Of a stretch of 64,000 bases of DNA, positions 40,140 through 51,312 are shown piece after piece. The notes under the pieces are model-generated. The model was not told where the DNA came from. It made no database searches and worked only from the letters and a program-made list of their open reading frames with translations. The DNA is taken from contig NZ_JXXU01000053.1 of assembly GCF_000967495.1 (NCBI RefSeq), positions 1 to 64,000 of the forward strand, given 5' to 3'. Source of the DNA: Vibrio neptunius. Its GTDB lineage: Bacteria; Pseudomonadota; Gammaproteobacteria; Enterobacterales; Vibrionaceae. Numbering within the stretch: the first letter of the stretch is position 1; each line of letters starts with the position of its first letter. A program made the position numbers and the translations under genes.

Positions 40140-43100
40140 TTAGTTAGGGTAGTTACTTAGCTTTAGAACGGTCGAATTATTGGTTTCTCTTCTTGACGAA
40201 GGAGAGGCGTCTTCAATCTTAAAATTAGACAGTTGCTGAATGACACTTTTTACTTGTTCTTCCATTGATGTACTGTTACCTGACGCTTGTTCTACCAAAG
40301 CTGCGTTCTGCTGAGTCATACCATCCATTTCTTTGATCGTTTCATTTACTTTAGTAATGCGGTCACTTTGAGTAGAGGAACTGGCAGAAATGTCAGAGAT
40401 CATGGTGTTGACTTTCTCTACGGCAGATACAATATCTTTTAGAGTTGAGCCAGATTCGTTAACTAATTCAGTACCTTCTTCTACTTTAGAGACGCTGTCT
40501 CGTATCAACTCTTTGATTTCTTTAGCCGCTTGAGCCGAACGTTGAGCAAGGTTTCGAACTTCTCCAGCCACAACCGCAAAACCCCGACCTTGTTCGCCGG
40601 CTCTTGCCGCTTCAACGGCTGCATTGAGTGCAAGTAAATTGGTTTGGAAGGCTATTTCATCAATTACGCCTATGATGTCTGAGATTCGCTTACTGGAACT
40701 ATTGATTTCCGCCATGCTGACTACTGCCCGGTCAACCACCTCGCCCCCTTTCTGCGCTTTTGTCTGTGCGTCGCGAGCCAGTTCGGTGGCTAGGTTAGCA
40801 TTGTCAGCATTTTGCTTCACAGACTCTGTCATGTCTGACATGGATACGGAAGTTCGTTCTAGTGACGTCGCCTGATCTTCTGTTCGATGACTAAGGTTTA
40901 CTACTCCACTTGATAGTTCACTGACAGAACTGCGAACAATTCCAGCAGACTGGTTGATGTTCTTAATCAATCCCATCAGGTTTTCAATACTGGCGTTCAC
41001 CGCTTGCTTTAATATAGAGAACTCGCCTTTGTAGTGGCCGTTGACTGTACAGGTTAAGTCCCCATTTGCTAGTTTTGCTAGGACATTCTTGCTCTCATTG
41101 ATAGGTTCCACCATGGCATCCAACGCTTGGTTCATTCCTTGTACGATTTGTTTAAAATCTCCCTGATGGAGTGAGGTATCAGCGCGGCTGTCTAGATTAC
41201 CCTCTACGGCTGATGAGGCTAATGAGTTGGCGTCGACGATCAGTTGGTTAATGGCCGAAATACAGGTGTTTAGATTGTTTTTAAGTTTATTGAAATCACC
41301 GTTGTAGTTTTCATTGATGGGTTGTGGTACGCGACCTTTCGCTATTTGGTCAACACAATCGGCAGCAACGGTAAGTGGTGTCACGACCGCGTCCAAGGTA
41401 TTGTTGACACCTTGGATGATGGAGCGAAAATCACCTTGATGTTGAGAGACGTCTGCTCGTGCAGATAGATTGCCTTTGACTGCGGCATCCGCAAGCCCAT
41501 TTGCATCAGTGATTAGCAAATTGATCGCAGAGATACAGGTATTGAGGTTATCCTTCAAACGATTGAAGTCACCTCGATAGTCATCCGTGATAGTCTCTGG
41601 TATCTGGCCTGCCGAGATTTTTTCGATACAATCTGCTGCCATGGTTAAAGGGCCCACAATTGCGTCGAGCAGCTCATTAATGCCATCGCCCAGCTCATGC
41701 ATGAACCCGGATAAGCGCGTTGTATCCAAACGTGTACTTAGCTGACCCGATGTGGCGGCTCGGATGACATTTTCGACTTGTTGCTCGGCGTCTCTCTGCT
41801 CTGTGAGGTCCGTCCATTCAATAACGGTTCCTAGTCTCGCTCTGTTATCACCCAGAACAGGGTTAGCGATAACGTTGTAGGTGCGATTATCTAGGCTTAG
41901 TTCAACATTGACCCTAGCCTCTGAGCTATTCAGAATACGTTGATATTCGTTCGTCTGATTGAAGTGACCGATGTTTGCCCCTAACAAATTAGTGGGATCA
42001 AATCCGCTGATGGACTTTCTAAAACTTGCCGCATTAGTATTGAACTCATTGAGCATTGCGTGATTGAGGTAAATGAGTTCATTGTTGTTATCCGCTACCA
42101 TGACATTGGCTGAAACTTGGTCCAGCGCTTGTCGTATCCGGCTATTTTGTTCAGCTAAAACTCGCTCCTGTTCCATTCTCTCTTCTAGGCTATGTTGCGC
42201 TTGACGCAGATTTTGTTGCATTTTGGATAGCGCCTTGAGCAACATGCCCGACTCATCATTAAAGTTATAACTTACCTGATTGTTCAGTTCTCCAGATGCA
42301 ATAGAGTTAGCAATTTGTACAGCACTTGAAATGGGGGTAGTGATTCTTTTTTGTACAAAGTAGACGGCCAAAGCAGTAAGAAGTATTGAAACTAAAGTTA
42401 GAATAATATCTTGTATTAACAAGTATCTCGCTTTGTCTGCATAAGCTTGGGTGAGGGCAATAACATCGTTTGCTAATTTATCTTCAACTTGCTTTAGCAT
42501 GTTGATTTTTGATGTTTGTGCGGTGAACCAGACGGAAGCATCAATACCAAAATTACCAAAAGTCCCCTTTCTTATCGCCACCTGACGATAAGCAAGTGTT
42601 TCATCAATAATTGGTCCAGTCATGATCTTTTCGTAGACAGCCAATTGAGAGGGAGCGGCGAGCGTTTTAAAGACGTTCAAATAATTATTTTGAGCCGATA
42701 CCAAGTTGAGGAAACGCTCGTATTGGCGTCCTCGAAATGTATCTGTTGAAAAGACATTCGTTAATACGGTCCGTTCTAATCCTGCCCGTTCTTTGCTTTG
42801 TAAGAAATTCACATATGCCGCAGCCATGGAACTGAGCTCACCACTTGAGCTGGCTTTAGATAAATGAACAATATCTGCAAGAAACAGGGCGTTCAGCTCG
42901 GTATAGAAACTAACAGCTTGGCTACTAGGAATATTTAGTGTGTCAATGGCAGATCTTGTTGATGCGATGTTGCCGAGTTCAGTTATTGAATGATTCAACT
43001 GACTTTCAAACGCCGAACCGTAGATGGCGGGATCAAACCTATCCATAAACTGCCGGAGTTGTTCTCTCTTCGCATTGACACTCTCACGTTGTTGCTGGAG

Positions 43101-43349
43101 TTCTTTGAAGAATCGTTGACCCCGGCTGTTGATGAAACCAGCGGATACATCACGCTCGTTTTGCAATTCATGAACAAGGGCGCTTGCTTTAACGGAAAAC
43201 TCAGACAGCATCAATATATTGTTGTCTTCCTTGAGCAATGCCATATTTCCCATTACTTGAGTTTGGGAAAAATACACCAAACAAACAACGGGAATGACAA
43301 CAATGGCTATTAACTTCCAACGTAGTTTTAGATCAGCAAAAAGGCTCAT
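40140..43349 (-). CDS. Methyl-accepting chemoreceptor with NIT and poly-HAMP
   Basis: A 1069-residue receptor from the ATG at 43349 (AGGAA ribosome site; the longer frame to 43385 lacks one). Order: membrane span about 15-35, a nitrate/nitrite-type NIT sensor domain to about 310, a second span near 320-342, HAMP, a PAS domain ([20 protein letters not shown]), several further HAMP-like units with the repeated [11 protein letters not shown]...ANxLA pattern, and the signalling tip [27 protein letters not shown]. The tail lacks a CheR-tethering motif. It is convergent with tmcA and divergent from the che operon, so it is probably a receptor for that array. Confidence 0.88.
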   Translation of the reverse strand: MSLFADLKLRWKLIAIVVIPVVCLVYFSQTQVMGNMALLKEDNNILMLSEFSVKASALVHELQNERDVSAGFINSRGQRFFKELQQQRESVNAKREQLRQFMDRFDPAIYGSAFESQLNHSITELGNIASTRSAIDTLNIPSSQAVSFYTELNALFLADIVHLSKASSSGELSSMAAAYVNFLQSKERAGLERTVLTNVFSTDTFRGRQYERFLNLVSAQNNYLNVFKTLAAPSQLAVYEKIMTGPIIDETLAYRQVAIRKGTFGNFGIDASVWFTAQTSKINMLKQVEDKLANDVIALTQAYADKARYLLIQDIILTLVSILLTALAVYFVQKRITTPISSAVQIANSIASGELNNQVSYNFNDESGMLLKALSKMQQNLRQAQHSLEERMEQERVLAEQNSRIRQALDQVSANVMVADNNNELIYLNHAMLNEFNTNAASFRKSISGFDPTNLLGANIGHFNQTNEYQRILNSSEARVNVELSLDNRTYNVIANPVLGDNRARLGTVIEWTDLTEQRDAEQQVENVIRAATSGQLSTRLDTTRLSGFMHELGDGINELLDAIVGPLTMAADCIEKISAGQIPETITDDYRGDFNRLKDNLNTCISAINLLITDANGLADAAVKGNLSARADVSQHQGDFRSIIQGVNNTLDAVVTPLTVAADCVDQIAKGRVPQPINENYNGDFNKLKNNLNTCISAINQLIVDANSLASSAVEGNLDSRADTSLHQGDFKQIVQGMNQALDAMVEPINESKNVLAKLANGDLTCTVNGHYKGEFSILKQAVNASIENLMGLIKNINQSAGIVRSSVSELSSGVVNLSHRTEDQATSLERTSVSMSDMTESVKQNADNANLATELARDAQTKAQKGGEVVDRAVVSMAEINSSSKRISDIIGVIDEIAFQTNLLALNAAVEAARAGEQGRGFAVVAGEVRNLAQRSAQAAKEIKELIRDSVSKVEEGTELVNESGSTLKDIVSAVEKVNTMISDISASSSTQSDRITKVNETIKEMDGMTQQNAALVEQASGNSTSMEEQVKSVIQQLSNFKIEDASPSSRRETNNSTVLKLSNYPN

Positions 43350-43527
43350 AGATTTATTCCTATGTTTCGTCTTCCAAATCGCCAAGTGCGAATGTCTGTT
43401 ATGTAAACGTAACGTAATAATAAAATATGAGCTTAGTTTAATAGGGTGTGGATTGCGTATTGCTTGTCTTGGAAATGTTACTTCTATCGACTACAGCTTG
43501 AGAAAACATCACACTCGTATGCGCAGA

Positions 43528-43540
43528 TTTACAATGTAAA
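43528..43540. other. parS2: parS2 centromere site 5
   Basis: TTTACAATGTAAA, exact, in the 500-base gap between the MCP gene and the che operon. The rest of the gap (43541-43853) holds the operon's promoter but no gene. Confidence 0.95.
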
Positions 43541-43853
43541 CTTACCATATCACTGGTTGTTCGCGTATGTCGTAGAGAACCACTAACTGATGACAAGCTT
43601 AAAAAATGTTTTTGATTTCTATGTCAATTGTCATTTATCTACAAAAAGAGTGTGGAAATTATTTCTGAGGTGCACACAAGGCTAAGTGACTAAAAAATAG
43701 AGTGTTTAGCTATAGTTTAACTAGCGATATATGATTTTTGATTCATAAAATACTCGAGTGCGTTTGCTAAATGACTATTCCTTCCTAAACTCAAAAATAA
43801 GCGAACAGCTTCCATAACGGCTAGGAAAATATAAGAAAAGTGTAGGTAGAAAC

Positions 43854-44147
43854 ATGGAATGTTTACTTCCTGAGTCTCTAGACATTTCTACAGTGCTAGA
43901 TACAACAACTCAGTATCAAGAATGGCTTGCAAACCAAGATACTATTCACTTAGACGCCACAGCAGTGGTGAGGGTGGATGCTGCAGGTATACAACTCCTC
44001 TCTTCTCTTTTTATTTCCGCAAAGAAGAATCAACGAGAAATTCAATTGCTTAAACCTAGTGAAGTTTTGCTCGAAGGCATTGAGACGCTGGGTTTACAAG
44101 ACGTATTTGATTTAAAACTAAAGTCGGAGAGTAATCAAAATGACTAA
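43854..44147 (+). CDS. STAS domain protein without the phosphorylatable Ser
   Basis: A 97-residue STAS-fold protein heading the chemosensory operon. The anti-sigma-antagonist motif DSxG reads VDAAGIQLLSS here, with Ala43 where SpoIIAA-type proteins have the phosphorylated Ser. The MlaB-like form suggests binding without switching by phosphorylation. It overlaps the cheY start by eight bases. Such STAS proteins open F7-type chemosensory operons in several gammaproteobacteria; its role there is unclear. Confidence 0.8.
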   Translation: MECLLPESLDISTVLDTTTQYQEWLANQDTIHLDATAVVRVDAAGIQLLSSLFISAKKNQREIQLLKPSEVLLEGIETLGLQDVFDLKLKSESNQND

Positions 44148-44499
44148 GATTCTTGCAGTAGATGATTCTGTATCAATTCGTCAGATGGTAAGCCACACAT
44201 TACGCGATGCCGGATACGAAGTAGAAACCGCCAACGACGGCCAAGATGCATTAAACAAAGTGGCGAGTAGCAAATTTGATGTGGTTATTTCAGATGTCAA
44301 TATGCCCAACATGGGAGGGTTTGAATTAGTCAAAGCGCTTAGGGGCAAGCCACAATATAAATTTGTTCCAATTTTAATGCTCACGACCGAAACCAGTACC
44401 GAGAAAAAGCAGCAAGGTAAATCGGCTGGTGCGACTGGGTGGTTGGTTAAACCTTTCAATCCAGAAACGCTACTCAAAACACTAAAACGCGTTATTTAA
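44140..44499 (+). CDS. cheY: CheY-like response regulator
   Basis: A 119-residue stand-alone receiver domain. The phosphorylation site is Asp52 (DVVISDVNMPNMGG), with the acidic pair near 8-9 (AVDDS), the Thr in LMLTTETS and Lys in LVKPFNP. It has no output domain and would be phosphorylated by the CheA encoded next. In cluster III/F7 systems the CheY does not act on flagella in a known way. Confidence 0.93.
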   Translation: MTKILAVDDSVSIRQMVSHTLRDAGYEVETANDGQDALNKVASSKFDVVISDVNMPNMGGFELVKALRGKPQYKFVPILMLTTETSTEKKQQGKSAGATGWLVKPFNPETLLKTLKRVI

Positions 44500-44545
44500 A
44501 TAAGATTAGTATTCATTAACAACGTCGTTTGGCAGGGAACCGCTC

Positions 44546-46627
44546 ATGGCTTTAGATATGGAACAGTTGCGCAAGATGTTTTACGAAGAGTGTCGTGAAA
44601 ATCTTGAAGTGTTGGAAGATGTGCTGCTTAATTTGGATGTGACCTCTATTGACGAGGAGTCCATCAATACTATTTTTCGGGCTGCTCACTCTATCAAGGG
44701 AGGAGCGGCTACGTTTAATTTGTTCGATATCAGTGAATTCACCCATTCCGTCGAAGCTTACCTAGATCGCGTCCGTAATAACGAAAAAGAGCTCACAGCT
44801 GGGACGGTGGATCTTCTTCTTAAAAGTGGTGACTGTATTCGAAGTATGCTCGAGGGGCATGAGCAGGGAAGCGAGGTTAATAGCGAATTACAACAAGAAG
44901 TCAGTGCTGAACTTCATCAATTGTTAGGCGAAGACGTTTCTACGCCAGATTGTCAAACCACACAAAATAAGGCTTCAGTCGATGAGGTGGAAGAGCCTGA
45001 GACTGACTCCACTCAAGGTGATTGGCATGTCATCTTTGAGCCTCATCCCGAGATGTTCTTTAGCGGCAATGATCCACTCCGAATTCTAAGAGAACTAAAC
45101 GAACTTCATCCTTCCTGTGTGATCACTGTGATCACTGAATCTTTGCCTGATATTGAGGCCATAGAAGCTGAGCTTTGCTATCTCAAGTGGCAAGCGCAAC
45201 TAGCTGCCGAGGTCGAAGAAGCAGACATTCGAGAAATTTTCGAATGGGTGGAAGATGAATGTGAGCTGTCGATTGAATTCGTCTCACAACCTTCGACCGT
45301 AGAGGAGAGCAAACCATCAGAGTCGGTGGAGCAGGAAGCGGCTGCTGCCAAAGATACACACCCAACTGTGATGGCAAAAGCCGAACAGAAATCAGCCAAA
45401 GTGGCTAAAACGGAGTCTAGTGTCAGTTCTATTCGTGTTGATATCGACAAGGTAGATAGTTTGATCAATTTGGTTGGTGAGCTGGTGATTACCCAATCAA
45501 TGCTTACTGAAATTGGCAATGACTTTACGATGGAAAAGCTTGAGAAACTCAAGGTAGGCTTGGCGCAGTTGCTCCAGAATAGCAAAGATCTGCAAGAAAA
45601 CGTGCTCAACATTCGAATGTTACCAATGAGCTTTGCTTTCAGCCGTTTCCCTAGGCTAGTTCGAGATTTATCCAATCGCCTAGAGAAGCAGGTCGATCTA
45701 CAAATTCAAGGTGAGCAGACTGAACTGGATAAAACCGTATTAGAACGCATTGTCGACCCTCTGGTTCATTTGGTGAGAAATGGGATTGATCACGGAATAG
45801 AACAACCTCAAACCCGATTGGAAAGAGGCAAAGAAGAGCAAGGTGTGATCAAGTTGAATGCCTATCATCAAGGTGGGTCAATCGTGATTGAGATTAAAGA
45901 TGATGGAGCGGGTTTAGATTGTGACAAGTTGTGGAACAAGGCGACTGAAAAAGGTGTACTCGCACCAGATGCGCGCCGTGAAGACATGAGCGATAAGCAG
46001 ATCATGAACTTGATCTTTGCGCCGGGTTTTTCGACCGCAGAAGAAGTGTCTGATATCTCTGGACGAGGTGTTGGAATGGATGTAGTCAGAAGAAATATTG
46101 AAGAACTCGGTGGTCACATTGAAGTCGAATCGGAATTGGAAGTGGGCAGCTGCTTCACGATCAGCTTACCTTTAACGTTGGCGATTTTAGATGGTCAGTT
46201 GGTCAAAGTTGCTGGTGAAGTGTATGTCATCCCGCTCTTAACTATAGTGGAGTCGATACAGATTGACCCTGAGTGTATCAAAGTTGCCTCTGGAGGTATT
46301 GAGTTATACCGCTTGCGCGAAGAAAACATTCCAATCCTGCGTCTCCAAGAAGAATTAGAGATGGGTCAGAGTGGTTCGCTAGATGAACGTATTCTTTGCT
46401 TTGTTGAGGCTGCTGGTAATCGGGTTGGGCTACTATTGGATGAGTTGCTTGATCAGCAACAGGTGGTCATTAAGAGCTTGGAGTCGAATTACAGTAAGGT
46501 GGCTGGTATTTCAGGCGCCACTATTCTTGGTGATGGTTCAGTATCGTTAATTCTCGACATACAAGGGCTGATCACCAATTTCCTCAATCGAGCATCAGAC
46601 TCAACGCATAGCGGCTTGGCTGCATAA
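44546..46627 (+). CDS. cheA: Chemosensory histidine kinase CheA
   Basis: A 693-residue CheA. P1/HPt: His48 in RAAHSIKGGAATF. A poorly conserved, acidic stretch (about 140-290, with EEVEEPETDS and repeated Ser/Thr/Glu) takes the place of a P2 domain. P3 dimerisation (SVSSIRVDIDKVDSLINLVG), P4 ATPase with VRNGIDHGIE and GRGVGMDVV, and P5 CheW-like domain (about 560-690) are clear. It phosphorylates the CheY and CheB of this operon. Spacing to cheY is 46 bases. Confidence 0.95.
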   Translation: MALDMEQLRKMFYEECRENLEVLEDVLLNLDVTSIDEESINTIFRAAHSIKGGAATFNLFDISEFTHSVEAYLDRVRNNEKELTAGTVDLLLKSGDCIRSMLEGHEQGSEVNSELQQEVSAELHQLLGEDVSTPDCQTTQNKASVDEVEEPETDSTQGDWHVIFEPHPEMFFSGNDPLRILRELNELHPSCVITVITESLPDIEAIEAELCYLKWQAQLAAEVEEADIREIFEWVEDECELSIEFVSQPSTVEESKPSESVEQEAAAAKDTHPTVMAKAEQKSAKVAKTESSVSSIRVDIDKVDSLINLVGELVITQSMLTEIGNDFTMEKLEKLKVGLAQLLQNSKDLQENVLNIRMLPMSFAFSRFPRLVRDLSNRLEKQVDLQIQGEQTELDKTVLERIVDPLVHLVRNGIDHGIEQPQTRLERGKEEQGVIKLNAYHQGGSIVIEIKDDGAGLDCDKLWNKATEKGVLAPDARREDMSDKQIMNLIFAPGFSTAEEVSDISGRGVGMDVVRRNIEELGGHIEVESELEVGSCFTISLPLTLAILDGQLVKVAGEVYVIPLLTIVESIQIDPECIKVASGGIELYRLREENIPILRLQEELEMGQSGSLDERILCFVEAAGNRVGLLLDELLDQQQVVIKSLESNYSKVAGISGATILGDGSVSLILDIQGLITNFLNRASDSTHSGLAA

Positions 46628-46633
46628 GGAAGT

Positions 46634-47182
46634 ATGATGGAATCGATGGCAGCGGAACAAGTAGACTCTCGCCAAGCAATTGAAGCTAAGGCTCAAGCGG
46701 TATTAGAGCAAGTCAGCGAAGAGGGAGTGTCTGAAAGTGCGGACTTCTTAAGTTTTAAGCTTGCAGGTGAGTTATATGGTGTTGAGATAAAAGATGTTGA
46801 GGAAATTCGTGTCTGGGAGCGTCCAACACCGATACCAAGAGCACCACAGTACGTGAAGGGAGTAATAAATCTACGTGGAATGATTGTTCCAGTTGTGGAT
46901 TTACGAAGTCGATTTGAAATTGGTGAATGTGAATATCTGCCAACTACGGTTGTGATTGTTTTGCGTTTTCAGACAGAAGAGAACGAGCGTTTGATGGGCC
47001 TAGTGGTTGATGCAGTGAGCGATGTCGTTAGCCAAGGGCAAAATGAGCTTTATCCAGGAGTGGGTGAATCGGCCGTGACTCCTTATCTTCAGGGATTAAT
47101 CAACGTAGGTGAGCAAGTCATGTCGCTACTCAATACCGAAGAGCTCCTCAATATAGACAGAATTTTGAGGGGCGTTTCATGA
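46634..47182 (+). CDS. cheW: CheW coupling protein 1
   Basis: A 182-residue CheW with a 35-residue Glu/Ser-rich N-terminal extension. The SH3-like core begins FLSFKLAGELYGVEIKDVEEI, with RVWERPTPIPRAPQYVKGVI, NLRGMIVPVVDLR and GLVVDAVSDVVS. It links receptors to CheA. It starts six bases after cheA and overlaps the next cheW by four bases. Confidence 0.94.
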   Translation: MMESMAAEQVDSRQAIEAKAQAVLEQVSEEGVSESADFLSFKLAGELYGVEIKDVEEIRVWERPTPIPRAPQYVKGVINLRGMIVPVVDLRSRFEIGECEYLPTTVVIVLRFQTEENERLMGLVVDAVSDVVSQGQNELYPGVGESAVTPYLQGLINVGEQVMSLLNTEELLNIDRILRGVS

Positions 47183-47649
47183 GTATTCCATATGAATTTT
47201 TGAGCTTTGTCTTAGGGGGAGATGAATATGGCGTGCCTATTTTGGATGTGCGTGAAGTTCGTGGTTGGAGCTCTGTACGAGAAGTCCCTAACTCTCCAGA
47301 TTACATGCTCGGTGTTTTGGAGATTCGTGGAGAGTATGTCCCCATTGTTGATTTACGAGCTCGCTTTGGATTGCCCCCAGCAGAGATCAGCGCCACCACG
47401 GTGGTGATCGTTCTCAATGACGCAGATATGCATCCGCTTGGCATCATTGTTGATGGTGTCTCAGAGGTTTATCCATTAACCGATGAGCAGATAAAGCCCG
47501 CACCGCATGTATCTCATACCGTTGATCATAGCTATATCAGAGGTATCGCCTCTGTTGAAAATGGTCATCTGATTTTAATAAAACTTGAGGCTCTGTTTGA
47601 TGTTTCAGAGCTTGTTGTACCTGACCAGAACGAAGAGAGTTGGGCCTAA
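47179..47649 (+). CDS. cheW: CheW coupling protein 2
   Basis: A 156-residue CheW (YEFLSFVLGGDEYGVPILDV, LEIRGEYVPIVDLRARFGL, GIIVDGVSEVY) overlapping the previous gene (ATGA). Two CheW genes in a row are a mark of the Vibrio cluster III and the Pseudomonas F7 locus. It may help build a separate ring or interact with a different receptor. Confidence 0.94.
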   Translation: MSIPYEFLSFVLGGDEYGVPILDVREVRGWSSVREVPNSPDYMLGVLEIRGEYVPIVDLRARFGLPPAEISATTVVIVLNDADMHPLGIIVDGVSEVYPLTDEQIKPAPHVSHTVDHSYIRGIASVENGHLILIKLEALFDVSELVVPDQNEESWA

Positions 47650-47684
47650 ATACGTCAAACGAAGCAACCAGTGAGAGGTGACTC

Positions 47685-50465
47685 ATGGCATTTTGGAATC
47701 GGAAACCACAACCTGCTGCAGAGCAATTTTCATCCATTGCGCAGGATAGTTTAATGGAAGACTACGAGCCGGAAAGTAATCAAGGGTTATCGAAAGATCA
47801 ACTCTTCTCTGCATTGAACGCTGCTCAAACAGCACTGATGATGATCGATAGGGATTTTAACATCACCTACGTGAATCAAAAATCACTGGACTTACTGAAA
47901 ATGCACGAGACGCTGTTTCAGTCGCTGTGGCCAAACTTTCGTGCCGATGAAAAGTCTTTAATCGGCTATTGTATTGACGGTTTTCACTCCAATCCAGCGC
48001 ATCAGCGCCAAATGTTGTCCAATCCTTCCAATCTGCCTTACACCACGACCATTGACGTCAAAGATGTAAAAATTGAGTTGAATGTCGGCGCCATCATAGA
48101 CGGACAAGGTAACTACGTTGGTAACACACTAGAATGGGCTGATGTGACGGCTTCGGTTGCCCAGCAAGATGATATTGCTAGGTTGCAAGCAGCGGTTGAC
48201 CAAGCCCAAACGGCTATGGTGATGATCGATCGTGATTTCAACATCACGTATGCCAACCAAGAAACCCTCAAGTTATTTGGTAAACACGAAGCGACATTAC
48301 GAACAGTATGGTCAGGCTTTACGGCTTCAGAAGAGTGGCTGATGGGGCGTTGTATTGATGAATTTCATAAGAACCCCGCTCATCAAAGGCAATTGCTGTC
48401 GGATCCGTCGAATTTACCATATAAGACCGATATTCAGATTGCAGAGTTAACCATAGAGCTGAATGTCGCTTCGATTACTGATTCGCAGGGCAATTACATA
48501 GGTAATACTTTAGAGTGGTCAGATGTCACCGCGATACGTGCTCAACAAGATGATGTGGCAAGGCTGCAAGCGGCGGTTGATCAAGCTCAAACCGCGATGG
48601 TAATGATTGATCGTGATTTTCTTATCACTTATGTCAACAAAGAAACCATTGATCTTTTTGGCCAACACGAGTCTAAGCTGCGTACGGTTTGGTCTGGCTT
48701 TAGGGCATCTGAAGAGTGGCTGATGGGCCGTTGTATTGATGAGTTTCATCACAATCCAGCCCATCAAAGGCAGCTCCTTTCTACACCAAATAATCTTCCC
48801 TATAAAACGGATATTGATATTGCAGGTATCAAAATAGAGCTCAATGTTGCTGCGATTACTGACGCGCAAGGCCAGTACATTGGTAATACTCTCGAGTGGC
48901 GTGACGTCACCGAAGAGCGTGAAAAAGAGCAGGAAGTCGGTCGTTTAGCCTCGGCGGTAAAAGGCATGACGACGAACCTAATGATGGCTGATAAAGATGG
49001 CATTATTCAGTATCTCAACCCAGCATTGGCCACGTTACTCAAGTCCAGAGAGAGTGATTTACAACAAGCGCTACCAGGATTCGATGCTAGCAATTTGGTC
49101 GGAAAAAATATTGATGTATTCCACAAGAACCCGAGTCATCAGCGAAATATTATCAATAACCCCGACCGCTTACCCTTTAGCTCAAATATTGCCGTGGGTG
49201 GTCTTGAGTTTAATTTGACCTGTATTGCCATGCATGACGCGCAAGGCAATTACATTGGCCCAGCGTTGCAGTGGGAAGATATTACCGAGCAGCAAGATGG
49301 TCAGCGTCAGGTTGAAGCATTAATCCAACGTGCCATCTCCGGTGAGTTAAACGAGCGAATTGATACCTCTGTTTACAGTGGCTTTATGAAAGAGTTGGGG
49401 GATGGGATCAACAACCTACTTGATACCATGGTTGAGCCAATAGGCCAGTGTATTGATGTGATGAGCCGTGTGGCGGATGGGGATCTGAATACCAATATGT
49501 CGGAAGACAACAAAGGCGAATTCGGTCGTCTATCGGATGCCGTCAACACGTCGATTCTGAATCTACGCAATATGGTTGATAAGATCACTCAGGCCTCGGC
49601 ACGAGTTGCTACCGCTTCTACTGAAATAGCTGAAGGCAACAATGATCTTAGCCAACGTGTAGAAGCACAGGCTTCCAATCTAGAAGAGACAGCAGCAAGT
49701 ATGGAGCAAATGACGGCCACGGTTCGTCAAAATGCTGATAATGCGAAAGGAGCAAACTCTCTTGCGGAAGATGCGACTAAGAAAGCGAGTAAAGGCGGTG
49801 AGGTGGTGGGCCAAGCGGTTTCAGCAATGTCGGAGATCAATACCGCGAGCAAGAAAATTGCTGACATCATTGGTGTTATCGATGAAATTGCCTTCCAGAC
49901 AAACCTATTAGCACTGAATGCCGCAGTGGAAGCTGCACGCGCTGGTGAACAAGGGCGCGGCTTTGCCGTTGTCGCGGGTGAAGTGCGTAATTTAGCGCAA
50001 CGCAGTGCGGCTGCGGCTAAGGAAATCAAAGGCCTAATTAAAGACAGTGTTGAAAAAGTAGACGAAGGCTCACGATTAGTAGACGAATCAGGTGACACCT
50101 TGAGCGAAATTGTCGAGGCCGTGGAGAAGGTGACTGAACTCATCGCACAGATAGCGTCGTCTAGCGTTGAGCAATCGACTGGTATTGATGAGATAAACCG
50201 AGCGATAACGACCATGGATGAGATGACTCAACAGAATGCATCGTTGGTTGAACAAACCTCGGCAGCTAGCCAGTCGCTTAAAGATGAAGGTAAGCAACTC
50301 ATTCACTTAATGAACTTCTTTGCTTCTGATGACAACGTCGCGAGTTTTGATACATCGACGAAAGAGACTAGGCAGAATGACAATGTTAGGGAGATAAGAA
50401 CACAGCGTGTCGTTAACTCTGGTTTTAAAGCCAGCGAGGAAGGGGACGAATGGGAAGAGTTCTAA
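47685..50465 (+). CDS. aer2: Aer2-like soluble receptor with four heme-type PAS domains
   Basis: A 926-residue chemoreceptor without membrane spans. Four PAS domains lie at about 45-165, 170-290, 295-415 and 420-540. Each has the Aer2 heme pattern: His in FHxNPAHQR ([36 protein letters not shown]) and the distal Trp in LEWxDVT (LQWEDIT in the fourth). A HAMP-like part, the signalling tip [20 protein letters not shown] and the C-terminal EWEEF follow; this matches the GWEEF tail of Pseudomonas Aer2, which binds CheR2. Aer2 proteins sense O2 through heme. Known Vibrio Aer2 has two PAS domains; four is unusual. Confidence 0.9.
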   Translation: MAFWNRKPQPAAEQFSSIAQDSLMEDYEPESNQGLSKDQLFSALNAAQTALMMIDRDFNITYVNQKSLDLLKMHETLFQSLWPNFRADEKSLIGYCIDGFHSNPAHQRQMLSNPSNLPYTTTIDVKDVKIELNVGAIIDGQGNYVGNTLEWADVTASVAQQDDIARLQAAVDQAQTAMVMIDRDFNITYANQETLKLFGKHEATLRTVWSGFTASEEWLMGRCIDEFHKNPAHQRQLLSDPSNLPYKTDIQIAELTIELNVASITDSQGNYIGNTLEWSDVTAIRAQQDDVARLQAAVDQAQTAMVMIDRDFLITYVNKETIDLFGQHESKLRTVWSGFRASEEWLMGRCIDEFHHNPAHQRQLLSTPNNLPYKTDIDIAGIKIELNVAAITDAQGQYIGNTLEWRDVTEEREKEQEVGRLASAVKGMTTNLMMADKDGIIQYLNPALATLLKSRESDLQQALPGFDASNLVGKNIDVFHKNPSHQRNIINNPDRLPFSSNIAVGGLEFNLTCIAMHDAQGNYIGPALQWEDITEQQDGQRQVEALIQRAISGELNERIDTSVYSGFMKELGDGINNLLDTMVEPIGQCIDVMSRVADGDLNTNMSEDNKGEFGRLSDAVNTSILNLRNMVDKITQASARVATASTEIAEGNNDLSQRVEAQASNLEETAASMEQMTATVRQNADNAKGANSLAEDATKKASKGGEVVGQAVSAMSEINTASKKIADIIGVIDEIAFQTNLLALNAAVEAARAGEQGRGFAVVAGEVRNLAQRSAAAAKEIKGLIKDSVEKVDEGSRLVDESGDTLSEIVEAVEKVTELIAQIASSSVEQSTGIDEINRAITTMDEMTQQNASLVEQTSAASQSLKDEGKQLIHLMNFFASDDNVASFDTSTKETRQNDNVREIRTQRVVNSGFKASEEGDEWEEF

Positions 50466-51304
50466 ACCGAGAGGGCGGCGGACTGTCTGGGGAAGAGTTT
50501 GAACTGACAGATAAAGACTTTAAGTTTATCCAGTGGTTCATGCACAAACATGTGGGCATCTACTTTGCAGATAGAAAGCGGGCAATGGTTTATGGACGAA
50601 TTAGTCGTCAGCTTAGGCGACTGGGGCTTACTCGCTTTGCCGATTACAAATCTGTGATCGAACAAGACAGCAACGAGCGAGTGAGGTTCATCAATAGCCT
50701 AACGACCAATAAAACGCAGTTCTTTCGTGAATACCATCATTTCGAGTTTCTCGAGAAGGTACTACTGGAAGAGTGGCAGCAGCAGGGGACGGAAAACATT
50801 AAGATTTGGTCTGCGGGATGCTCAACAGGAGAAGAGCCATACAGCTTTGCCTCTTCTCTTTACTGTGCAAATGCATTCGAGATGTTTGAGCGAGTCTCGA
50901 TTACTGCCACCGATCTTGATAGCAAAGTATTGTCGCATGCAAAAGTGGGAATTTATAACGATGAAGCCATTTCTTCAATCCCCAAGCAATACCTGAAGCG
51001 CTGTTTTTTTAAAGGTAAGGGCGACCAAGAAGGCAATATCAAAGTGGCCAAAGGGCTGCAGAATTGTATTCAGTTTGCTCAGCTGAACTTGTTGGATAAA
51101 TGGGATTTCAAACAATCTTTTGATTTAATTTCTTGCCGCAATGTCATGATTTATTTTGATAGGCCAACTCAAGAAAAACTGATCAAACGGTTTCATCAAC
51201 AGCTTGCACCGAATGGAATTTTGTTTATTGGACACTCTGAAAGTGTAGGAGCTTGTAGCAATATTTTTCGTCACTTAGGCAAAACCATCTATGTAAAACA
51301 ATAG
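50450..51304 (+). CDS. cheR: Chemoreceptor methyltransferase CheR
   Basis: A 284-residue CheR. Its ATG lies 16 bases before the aer2 stop, so the genes overlap. An N-terminal helical receptor-binding domain ([15 protein letters not shown]) is followed by the SAM-binding fold with [21 protein letters not shown] and [13 protein letters not shown]. It would methylate glutamates of the Aer2-like receptor and perhaps others, held by the WEEF tail. Confidence 0.94.
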   Translation: MGRVLNREGGGLSGEEFELTDKDFKFIQWFMHKHVGIYFADRKRAMVYGRISRQLRRLGLTRFADYKSVIEQDSNERVRFINSLTTNKTQFFREYHHFEFLEKVLLEEWQQQGTENIKIWSAGCSTGEEPYSFASSLYCANAFEMFERVSITATDLDSKVLSHAKVGIYNDEAISSIPKQYLKRCFFKGKGDQEGNIKVAKGLQNCIQFAQLNLLDKWDFKQSFDLISCRNVMIYFDRPTQEKLIKRFHQQLAPNGILFIGHSESVGACSNIFRHLGKTIYVKQ

Positions 51305-51312
51305 GGACAGCT

